DNA from: Kuschelorhynchus macadamiae
Taxonomy: Eukaryota > Arthropoda > Insecta > Coleoptera > Curculionidae
DNA length: 64,000 bases
Assembly (NCBI GenBank): GCA_030620095.1
Contig: JAUTXW010001314.1
Location: forward strand, 711,001-775,000
Reading direction: 5' to 3'
Below are positions 33,001-45,000 of this stretch, piece by piece. How positions within the stretch are numbered: the stretch's first letter is position 1; every line of letters starts with the position of its first letter. Below the pieces are notes generated by a model. That model ran no database searches and had not been told where the DNA came from. It saw only the letters and a program-made list of their open reading frames with translations. Made by a program: the position numbers and the translations under genes.

Positions 33001-36000
33001 ATTATATACAATTCTCTCGAAAACCTTACTGAAGCAGCTCAATAATGATATAAGCCTGTAGTTTTCGATCTAATAAAATATTTAAAAGTGATGACTTCCC
33101 TTCTTGAATACTGGGACTATGGTTGCCAGCTTTAAGATGTTAGGAAATTTTCCCTGCTTTATTGAGTGGTTCAGCAGGGTGTGTAGGGGATCCTTTAATT
33201 CGTCGCATACTTTTTTCAATATTGTTGTCGGTATCCCGTCGAATCCGCTTGATTTTTTATTTTTCAGAGATAGGATAGTGGTTTTAACCTCGTCGGCTGT
33301 AACTGGGTGTAGATAGATAGAATGTTCGACCTGATTGCTAACAGTTGGGATTATCAATACGTTTGGACCAAAATGGTTGCGCAGGGTTTTATCGGCGATG
33401 GTGGAAAAAAAATTCGCGAAGGAGTTTGAGATTGTCTGATGGTCGGTAATAACCTCATCGTTCACCTTTATTGAGGTTATCCTATTCGATTTTTTTCTGC
33501 CCGTTTCTGCATTGATTATGTTCCATATTGTTTTTGCTCTGTTTGTCGCTGTGTCTATTTTATTCTTGTTATGATTGATTTTGGCCTCGGTGATACACTT
33601 TCTGTATTCCTTTCTAGTTTTCTTGTACTGTTCCTTGAGCTCATCGGATTGTGTTTGTTTTGACATGTCGTAGATGGCCTTCAGTTCTTGTCTTTGTGTC
33701 ATCAGTTCTCTCGTCATCCATGTGTTTTTTTGCTTTGCTTTGTCATCTACTGTTCTGAGGGGGCAAGCGATGTCGTAATGCCACATGACAGTTCCCAGGA
33801 AATTGTTGAACCTTTCATCGAGGTCTCCTATGTGGATGTCGTCCCAGTTTTCATTCTGGAATTTAGACTTAAAGTTATGTATGTTCTCTTCTTTTAGGGA
33901 TCTGATTTTCCGGTGAGTTTTTGTTGTTGTCTCATCCGTTTTTTGTCCATGATCTATGTACATTTCTGTTAAGTAATGGTCAGAGATGTGCGATTCAGAT
34001 ATTGCGCATCTCACTTGTGTCTGATACATGTTGGTGGTCATATAGTCAATTGATGAGATTGTAGTACCTTTTTTTGAGGAGAATACACGCGTTGGCTGTT
34101 TGCAGTAGTCCAGTAGATCGAACGAATCAAGCAAGTCCTTCAGTAATTTGTAATCTATGTGGTTTTTATTGAGACTGTTTATATTAAGATCTCCGCATAA
34201 GATGATGTTTGGTGATAGACTCGTTGCAACGGTCAGTAGTGAGGTTGTTTGGGTAATGAAGGTTTCAATGTTTCCAGTGGGTGGCCTGTAGATTACTATT
34301 ATGACATATTTCTCATTTCCATCTTTTAGTTCGACTGCGCAGCATTCTATGGCGGTTTCTATGCTGTGTTGCCCTATCCCTTTAATTTCTCTAGCTTGGA
34401 TTTGATCTCTTACATATATTGCCGCTCCGCCGTGAGTCGAAATTTTTCTGCAGAATTTTGATGTCAAGCTATACCCAGGTAAAGTCATGCTATTCATCAA
34501 GTCGTCTGTCACCCAGGTTTCCGTTACACACAGTATGTATGGTCGCTGTTCGTCAAGTAGTAATTCAAGATTGTTCAGTTTGTTAGGTAGTGATTGGACG
34601 TTTATATGGTACACTGATAACGTTGCACACTTTGTGTTTTGAGAAGTCAGTTGTGTGTTGTCATTTCGAGATTGAGCTGTGATAGGCGAGGGTATAAAAA
34701 ATTACTTTTCTCCGGGCTTTTCTGAGCGCTGGTAACTTGCACATTATTTCCAGCAGACTTATTAATTAGTTTAAAGGATTGGTTTTGTCCATCCTTTGCA
34801 TTTGCACTCGAAGTTGCATTTGCACTCGAAGTCGCATTTGCACTCGAAGTCAATATGTTTTCTGATACCATATAAGTTTGAGTGGCTTTCGTAGTCCGTT
34901 CCCTGCTCCTCTGTAGATTCGTTGAAGTGTGATTGATGGCATATTCCGTATTTTCAGCAGTTGAGAGGTGGAGAGCTTGTGAATCTTCTGCACTTTGAGC
35001 TGGACAGTTTGCGATTTCCCTGTATGTCTCCATGGAGTTCTGGATGATATTCTCATATATATACCTTATTAAGTGCCACTTTCCCCTAGCATTTATGTTA
35101 CCCTCACCATCAGCATGATATGGTCTCATTAAGTCATTACTGTTCACATATGTTATCCCATTAATACTTTTCACATGGTCATTTATAAGTTGAATTTCCT
35201 GAGCAATGAATTTATTAAGTACTGGTTTGCCAGGTATATACAATGGCGAAACAAGAATTAGGTTGGTATGTTTTGACATGTTTAATATTCTGCGTATTAC
35301 TTCCAATGTTACATTCTTCCCCTGCCTAGCATTGGCAGCGTGACAGATGATGATTTTGAAGTCTGTCTTGTTGAAATGTTTAGTCAGTTTTTCATGTTGT
35401 TTTGTTACTACTTCAAGTGAATCACTGTCTGAATTTTGGCAATTGGTATCAAATGATCCTCCCGATATGGTTTTAAAGATTTTGCCATAGTTATAATCAT
35501 TTATGCCTCCAAGAATGAGTACTTGTGGTCTAATATTTTGATTGTATTTTGATTTTGGTTTAGTCTTATTCTGGGGATCATTAGTAACCTCACATCTTAA
35601 AGACTTAGTGCATTCTATTTTTAAATTTCTATTTTCTGTTTCTACTCTTTCTAGAGACTTCTTTAGGCTCTCATTCACTACGTTGACCCTACCAAGTTTC
35701 CTTTCCAATTGTGCTAAATTTTCCTTGTATTTTTCTGTGTCATCGCAGTAGAATTTTCTTTCCACTATTCGCTTCTCTGACTGATCCTTTAGTTTTTCGT
35801 GCAATTCCATTATTTGTTTTTCCAATTCACTCATTCTGTTCACTGGTACGTATTCTTTCGATATTTCATTATTTTTTCCCTGCCCTGCTTCTGTTAACCG
35901 GTGTTTTGTTTCTTTCAGGTCCTTTAGAAAGTTTCCGTTTTCCACATTTAGCTTATCAATTGAGATTTGCTTGTTCTTCACATCCATTTCTAGTTGTTTG

Positions 36001-39000
36001 CATCTTTGCACTAATTTCTCTTGCTCCTTCCTGAGTGTGTCGATGTCCTGAAGCTGTAAATCCTTGTTGTGTAGCAGTGTCACTATTTCTTTGTCTCGAT
36101 CACTCAAGACCCTTTTGCATGTCTCTATTTCCTTCACATACTTTTCCTCTTCAATCATCACCGCATCCGTAAAGTCCTGAGTTGTGCGTCTGTGTCTCCT
36201 CATGTGCTCATCTTTTTCTTTAATCTCGATGAGAAGTTTATCCATGTTTCTTTTCAGCTCCTCCGTCTCACTCAATAGGAAATAGGTGTTGCTTGGTGAG
36301 ACAATGCCCTGTGGTAATGTGTCTATGACTATAAAAATGGATACTTTTAAAATATATTTTTTTGGGAAATTAGATTGGATCTTTGAATAGAGTTTACCTT
36401 TCGTTATGAGATTTTGTTTTCATTCTTGTACAAATTTGAAATTTATTTTGTTTTTTATTAAGTTGAGTATGTCTCCTATTTCTATTTTGATAGCTTTAGG
36501 GATGTTCAGATTTCTGCCAATGTTGGCTAGTTTATCAGCCTGCATGTTTCCATGTATTTCACAATGTCCTGGTATCCACTTATCCTCTTGTAAACCCTAA
36601 CCGTCGACATTCTGTTCATTAAAACTTAAAACTGTGTTGTATGTTAAAGTCTTTCTTTGTGAAATGAGTATTAAGAGTCTGTAATTAGCTGCTATTATTT
36701 TTATTACTATTTCATTCAATAGGAATTTACATGAAAAAAAATCAAGCTTGTTGAATCCATCATATTATAATCTATTGGCAATTCTTTTTATGCACTTTTT
36801 GAAAATCTTCAATTAGCATACTGAAACACATTTGCACGTTTAATGTTTACAGAGAAAAACGAGATTTTTAGACAAAGAAAATGGACAATAAAACAGAAAC
36901 TATGATATGCTCACCTTCAATTATGAAAGCTTCTACTTCCTGTCCCTTAATTTGCAATTCTTGTTCAATAGAATCAAATGAAATCTCTGGAGTTGTCTCA
37001 GCTAACTGCATAAAACTTAACAGTCGCATTTTGCGTAAATTTTGATCATGGTTTAAACCTTGACTTGTTACAAATTCCTTATGTTCTTTATAAAACTTCA
37101 AATACACATTTAAATTTTCACTAACAAATATATTTAACAGATCGTGAATGAGCTGACCCTTAAGAATATGAACCGGTTTAAGTGCTAAAAGAGGATCCAA
37201 GAGGAATGTGTTAGGGTCAGCAATAGCTGAAGTAATACAACGAATAGCATCATCCCTCGCATGTGATGCAGTTTTGTCTGTGTAAGTCCCCAAGAGCTCA
37301 ATCATCACTTTTGCTGCTTGTTCACTGAAATTGAAGAAAAAATACTAATAAATAAAAACAAATATATCAAAAGACTCCAAACCCAAGTTTTTACCCATTT
37401 TAGCAAGGTTTTAAATAGAGTCCGACCGATTAATCAGCTTAATGGCAATTAACAGGAAATGGATTCCTAATAAAATATTTAAAATATCAGTACCAAATTA
37501 CTACTAGTCCAATAAGTTGAAATTTTACACAAAAATGAAGTGTGAAATAGGAGTGAACTGGTAAAATTGTGTCAATCCTATATGTCAAAACAAAAGCCAG
37601 CTTGACTAAATATTTAAAGAGTTGGTAAAATTTAATTTTCTAGATTAAAGACCTTTTTTTATAAAGGTAAATAATAATAATAATAATAATATCTTTATTT
37701 CCAACAAAATCATTTTTTACAATGACAAAGAAACGTCAACAAAAAAGTGGATTACGACTTGCATACCAATGTATATAAATTATTTTAATATTAGACACAA
37801 AAATTTACAGATTAAATTTTTTTAAAAAATTACAAATGGCACTAAGATCTCTATACTTATCTTAAACTTAAAATATTGTAAATACAATAAAATAAAATAG
37901 ATACAATAAAAAAACTTTTGGTAATGGTAATTAAAATTCAAATTTAAATGAATAAAAGCACTTACTCTGCAAGTACCTTATCACAGCCTTGCGGAACATA
38001 TTAGTACTTGCAGTACTTGATATATTGTTTGGTAGTGACTTAAAAGCTTTTATAGCCTGATAGTAAGGGCCCCTTTCGAAAAAGGTTAAGTTGTGTGAGG
38101 GTACACTAAGACCATGTCTGTTTCTAGTTACAACCGTCATCGATTCAGAATAAAAATCTATGTTGGTATAGAATAGATGAGGATTTTTTTTTACAAATAT
38201 TACCAGTGCCAAGAAATATAGTGATGGTACTGTTAAAATACCCAGACTACTAAAATGAGGTTTACAAGATGTTTGAGGATGCAATCTGAGAATACATCTG
38301 ATGATACGCTTTTGTGTTTTAAATATATTATTAGCATATTTTGAGGAACCCCAAAATACAATACCATAGCTTATGATGGATTGCACACAGGCGAAATAGA
38401 AAATGCGAATACTCTCTATGAAGAGTGAATTTCTAATTCTGCGTATTAAAGCGCAAAAGCTATTCAACCTAGATTGAAGAACCTGGGTATGAACCTCCCA
38501 ACTCAAAGTCGGATCAATGATGACCCCCAGAAACTTGATGCTGTTAAGTTCAGGGATAGATTTACCGTTCAGTTTAACATATAAAGAGTAGCTTTTTAAT
38601 GATGTTTTTTCAAATGTTAGTAGACCAGTCTTGTCGGGGTTTAAAGTTAGGCAATTACTCTGGCACCATCTCTGCATTTGCTCCGCTGCACTCGAACATC
38701 CCCCAGACAACTCCGCCACGGAGCCATATCCCAGCATTACGGATGAGTCATCTGCATACTGACACACCAGCCCTGAGGGAAATCCATCCTTGAGGCTGTT
38801 CGCATACAGCAAAAACAAAATGGGACCCAATATTGAGCCTTGAGGGACACCTTGCCTCATTTCAATAGCCTTTGAGAAATATTGCTTGCCATCCTCAGTG
38901 ACACAGACACACTGTTGTCTTTCTGCGAGATATGAACTTAATAATGCGGCACTTGCTCCTCTCAGTCCATATGCCTCTAGTTTGGCCATCAATAGCTGGT

Positions 39001-42000
39001 GATCAATGGTGTCGAAGGCTTTCGAAAGGTCGAAGTATAAGCCTGCGACTTTTTCATTCCTGTCTACCATTTCTGTAATGTAGGTTATTGCTTTAAAAAC
39101 TGCCATTTCTGTAGATCTACTTGGTCTAAAGCCATATTGGTTGTCGCTTAGGATATTGTATTTATGTAAAAAACTCATTAATCTTGTATATATTGCTCTT
39201 TCAAAAACCTTTGACATCGATGACAATAGTGACACCGGCCTGTAGTTGCTTACTTCATGTGGTTTTCCTTTTTTAAAAATAGGGACTAATTTTGCCTCTT
39301 TCAGCTTTGCAGGGAAAATAACAGATATGAAACTCTCATTCATTGTATTGACCAATGGAGTACAAACAAACTCGGCTGCATATTTCAAAATGCATACTGG
39401 TATCTCATCAAGTCCGGCAGAAAATTTGATTGGAAGGTCCATCATAATTCTGTATAATTCAGATTCATCTACAGGTGTGAGAAATAGAGTTTGGTTCTGA
39501 CTAATTTTAGGTTGCTCTTTTGAGCTTAAATGAGTATTGACAGGTGTGTTAAAGTGCTTGCTGAACAGTTCAGCAATAACCAAGGGATCTTCTGTAGTCC
39601 CCTCTAACCCAGAACTTAATGAGATTTTAGCATGTGATGTTTTTTTGTTAGTTTCAACCTTAAATATATTCCATGCTGACTTAACCTTATTATTAGAATT
39701 AGATATTTTATTATCGTTAACACATTTCTTATAATTTAATATAAACTTTCTATATTCTTTTCTTTCTGCTTTATATTGATTATAGATGACCATATTATTT
39801 GTTTGCCTATACCAAACATAAAGGTCCTTGATATAAGCAGAGTATTCTTTTATTTCAGCACTTACTCAATTCTGATGGGAATCCTTGGATCGGGAAGTTG
39901 TAATTGGAAAGGATATATCAAAGTAATAATAGAATATGTTGAAGAATGTTAAATATTTTTCATCGACACTTATGGCCTGAAATACTGCCTCCCAGTCCTC
40001 ATTTCTTAGATAGTTAGTAAATGCGGTTATATTTTGATGAGTGAAAAAGAGTTTTCTAATAAATTTCTGTTTACTTACTTGTCTTGGAATATTAAAATTT
40101 AAGATTTGACCATAGTGATCAGAGATATTTGTTATGTATATAGAACAGTTTAACAAATCCTCATCCAATATATTACTGAAGATGTTATCAATCTGTGAAC
40201 TAGAAACAGCAGTAATCCTAGTCATTCCTTCCCCATGGGGCTTTAGGCTATAACTAGAGAAAAGATCTAGCACAGATGAAGTATTTTGATTGTTCTGGGC
40301 AAAATTTATATTAAAATCTCCACCTATAATAATGTATTTATTAGGACAGTATATCTCATCTAGTAATTCTGTAATTTTTGAGAGAAAGATATTGATATCT
40401 CCATTTGGAGATCTGTAAATACTAATAAATATGTAATTTGTTTTATTAAGTTTTATCTCGGATACAGAAAACTCACAGTCTTTTCCAACTGGTGTGCTGT
40501 CACTTATAATATTTGAGATTATCAAATGATTTTTTGAATAGATGGCGGTACCCCCACCCCTATGTGCTGTTCTTGCAGAGTAACTGGTCAGACTGTAATG
40601 ATTAAAATTTAAATTTACTATATCTATCCCTGCGTAACCAATGTTCTGAAATAAAAAATACATCTGGCTTTATAATAGAAAGAACAACTTCTAATTCTAG
40701 GTGTTTTTTGTTTACACTTTGTATGTTTAGATGAAAAACTGAAAATGAATCTGGTTCTTTACTTCCTTTAGGTTCACTTAGAATCACGGTGTTAGTTTTT
40801 TCAATTATATTTTGTATAGCTGACTTACTGCTACAGCTGTTTAGTTTTTGTCTAAAAAATTTCGCCCAAGAGCAAAATTAAATCTTTCATATGCAGTTCC
40901 TCTTGGCCAAAAGGTTTCACTGTACACAATGTCTTTAAATTCTGGTTTTACACCTACCATGTACCTTAGTTTATTTGATAATTGCTTCTTTGGTTGGCAT
41001 TGCTTTACTTGTACATCTTCAGGAGAGGCTCCAGTATGTTTAATTACATGGTTTTTCACCACTTCTTCAGTTACTCCTTCCTTTATTTTGGATAAAAATA
41101 GCCAAATCTTCTGATCTCCACTTGACTTGGTGGATTCAAATTCATTTTCGCAATCTCTTGTGCCGTAGCGAATGTTTTTCCTAAAATTTTTCTTTCCATC
41201 ACTTTTTTTGCTATCATTTTCTTGCCGATTTTGACGTTTTTGTTTTCGTGACTGATATTTCTCAAATCCATCATCAAAACTGCTCTTCACACTTTCTGCC
41301 GACGGTGTTGCCGCTTCCTGCGATGTTTTTAATGTATTAGTTGATACCTGATAAATTTTCTCTGTTGATACGTCAACTTTTGCGTTATTGAACGTTGTTG
41401 GTGCCAGTTTCTGGTTGCTAACTTCACTTGCTTTCGTGCCTTCGGTTTTTCTCCATAGAGGGCAGTCGCGGTTGACGTTGACACTGACAGTTTTCTCACG
41501 TGCCGGAATTACCTGATCTGGGAGAAGCTGGAGTTGATCATGGCAGGGTTCATCGTTTTGACGTTCAAATTTATTACTCAATTTTGACGAGGATGTTTTT
41601 TGTTGCGCAAGTTCTTGTTCCAAGTGTTTTGTCCTTTCTAACAGCAGACGAGTGTTTTCTTTTAGAATATTACTTTTATCTCTGGTTTCCTCAACTAATT
41701 TTTTAACAACTGGAGCTTTTCTGAAGAAATTAGTTTCTCATTTTCTCTTTCTATTAAGTTTATTTTTGTTAACAAACGCGTGATTTCAGCACCTTGCTCT
41801 GCAATTTTATCGTGATGATCGATGTTTTGATCTTTTCCCGACAATTTTTGTTTACAGCATAGCAATCTCGTTTCGTCGAGTATTTGTATTTTGTGGACTT
41901 TTCCTGTGAAATCTCTTAATGCACAGGAACGGTGAAAGAATTTCCCACACTCAATGCACACCATGTAACTACAGGGGCGCGTTTTACAACATTCAAAGAA

Positions 42001-45000
42001 CGTTTTAATCGCACTCGCGTTATTTTGATCTTCACTTGTCGCCATCTTGAATTTACAATAATAAATATCATCATTGATTTTTTACAGATTATATAAATAA
42101 ATATACAAAAAATAAAAAATAAAAATATTAAAATATATTAACAAATAAAAACAAAATTTAAAAAATGGAGAATTGAAGGAGAAATATTGTTGTATATACC
42201 TATATTGATATCTATGTATGAATGTATGTTAAATCTTGACAAAAAAGTTGTGGGGATAAAAAATATATATTTGTTTCAATCTGAACGATTATTTTGTTAG
42301 ACATATAAATAAAACAAATTCTTATTTATGCATTCTCTATATAACTATTCCCGAGGCTATTCGAATAAATAAACAGAATATATACAAAATAAATATGAAA
42401 AAAATCAGTAACTTGTAAAGTAATCTATCACACACATGTAATACAATTTATATATACATATATGTATTTGGCAATAGTTTATAGATACTGTATAAATTGT
42501 AATAATACAAGAGTTTCATTATTTATGTATTTCACTTATATACTCTACAGGATTCATCATTCCAAGTGGTATAAAATAAAAGGTCTTACAATACACATTA
42601 TAAATTACGTACAAAGTCAGTGTGATTACAGGTACATTAAAAGCCACATTAGAAATATGGACATACATATGGAACTGCTAAAATTACAAAGACATTAAAA
42701 ACATAAACAATATATACAAAATGCAATAGATATGCAATACACTCAACTAGGCATGCAGCAAAAATAGTCTTAATCTTTCTTTAAAGGATTTGTGTGTATA
42801 ATTCCGGTTAACATTAGTAGGAATATAGATGTTAAAATAATCCATGATTCTATTCATGACATTTTTCCTCCCAATATCAGTGTCGCTCCTATTAATTGAG
42901 AGCATATTGCAAAGCCTGGAATCACGGGATGGTGCACGAAAATTACTAAGGGTAAGCAGGACAGGGCAATCAATTTTATTAGTAAGAACTTTATGTCCAA
43001 AGATTAAAGTAAGGTAAATTCTTCGGGTCTCCAGACTGTCTATATACAATAATTGCAGTCTTTGCTTGTGTGAAAAGAAGTGTTGATCTATATTTAGTTT
43101 AAAAAGGAAAAAATTTACAAATTTTGATGGAATGCATTCGATTCTTTTAACGTGGGTTTTGTAAAATGGGGACCAGATGGTAATGAAAGCTCTGGGTAAT
43201 GGAAATAGGTAATGCCCTTGTAGCAGAACTTTCTTCATAATGAAATGTTTCACTTTATCAAGAAAAGTGACACGTATTAATATTTATAATATATATTATA
43301 ACTCTCTTGTCATGATGCACATGATTTAAGATTGGTTTTCTTACATCCACCAAAATACCTTTACAAATTAAATTATAAAAAATATGGAATCTGGAAACAT
43401 AAATACAAAGTACTAGTTGAATTATAAACTTATCTAAAAATAACCTTGCTGGTTTTTGAATCTGTTCTTTTTGCAAATACTTTTCTTAAAATTTAGATAA
43501 TTAAATGTTATATATATTTTATTGTTTTAAAGCACAAACACTTTTAGATTTAAAATGAAGTTTTTAACTGTATTTCCATCATAATGCAACTAAATGTACA
43601 CTTTCATTATAAGAGTTTTAACTCTATATGCACTTAATACATTTATTAAAGAAAATAAATCCCTTATAATAATAATTTTCTGTTATTTTATACCAAAATT
43701 TTCTAAAATGAAACAATAATTCTGTAGATACCCGGACACTACACTGTCAGTAAGTGAGGAATTGTATTGAATCCAATTACACAATCTTTTGTTTCTACAA
43801 CATTATGTAAAATATTCACTATTTGACCAAAAAAAAACAAAACTGACTGAATCATTCATTAATGTTATTACACAAAGTGTTAAACAACTATAACAACTAC
43901 AAACACACAGAATACCTTTTGAAACATTCCATTCACTCAACGTTAAAAAAACAATATTTTTTTAAAATTTTGAAATATATAACTATAACAACTACAAACA
44001 CACCGAATACCTTTTGAAACATTCCATTCACTCAATGGTAAGTAAACAATATTTTTTTAAAATTTTGAAATTGTTAATAAAAATGAACAATTAAACCAAG
44101 TTAGTAAATTATAATGTTAAATCATGAAACTGTTGTTGTAAAATTCCTCTCTGATGGTTGTTAAGATTTTTATACATATGTATACAGTCGACCCAATAAC
44201 ACAAACCACTTGTATAGCCCCTCTCTGCAACTGAACAGTATAGAAACCCTTCAAATGTTGCAAAGCTTATACTTCAGAGAAAGACTTGTCACACAATTTC
44301 CCAAAATATATTTTTATATCAATCTGCTTTCAACAAACACACCAAGAAACCAGATGAAACATCTCTCAGGGAAAAGTACATATTCTAAGTTTCTAACTTC
44401 TTAGGGATTACTAAAAAACCAGTCTTCCTCAACGTAAGGTATATTTAAACAAAATTTTGTATTTACTGGTTATTTATATTTGAAAGACCCAGTCTTTACT
44501 TATAAAGATACATTTAATTATATAACTAACCTTTGGTTGCTTTTAATTAAAACTTCATGTAAAAGTCTGTACAACTTCTGTAATTCTTCATTTGAAAGTG
44601 AACACTGACTAAACTGTTGTTTTAGTTGATCAATGTCATGGAAGATAGACTTAATTTGATCAGTTTGTTTTGCAATCTGAAGCAAGTGGAAATATACTGG
44701 ATATCTCATAGGTGACCTCTCATCCAGTGACTGATATAACAACCATAGACTGGAAAAAAATATGAACCAATAAGAAAATCTCTATAAAAGTATTCATTCA
44801 TATTATATACACATTGTTTGACTCACGCTCTTAAACAAACTTCTCCAAGTTTCTGGCCACGTGCCTTAGTCAATTTCTCACAAAAAGCCAGAATTATATT
44901 TTCTGCTCGTTCAGGAGAAACCTAAAATATATCAAATACTGGAATATTAAACCACAAACCAAATTCAAGACTGTCAAATATAATTCAAATCCATTTTCAA

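Larger units (their letters stand above)
31569..36272 (-). mobile_element. CR1-type non-LTR retrotransposon, copy B, nested in element D
   Basis: 4704 bp on the minus strand, flanked by the target duplication CAAT (31565-31568 and 36273-36276). The 3' end is an ATTCAA-type hexamer array (31569-31603) and the 5' end lies in ORF1. ORF1 (about 36245-34647) and ORF2 (about 34614-31913) are both present. ORF2 is dead: a 15-bp insertion near 33071-33085 introduces a stop, about 124 bp are missing near 32425, and the RT box reads FADN instead of FADD (codon at 32584-32586). It is a close relative of element A at 10.8-14.0 kb. Confidence 0.9.
37669..42060 (-). mobile_element. CR1-type non-LTR retrotransposon C (full-length range, frameshifted)
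   Basis: A minus-strand element in eIF3m intron 4. The 3' end carries AATAAAGAT followed by an ATT microsatellite tail (about 37669-37692). ORF1 lies at about 42045-40841 and ORF2 at about 40787-37931, each split by frameshifts. The 5' boundary just above 42045 is approximate and I found no target duplication. It is a different family from A and B, although the C-terminal tails of their RTs are alike. Confidence 0.8.
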
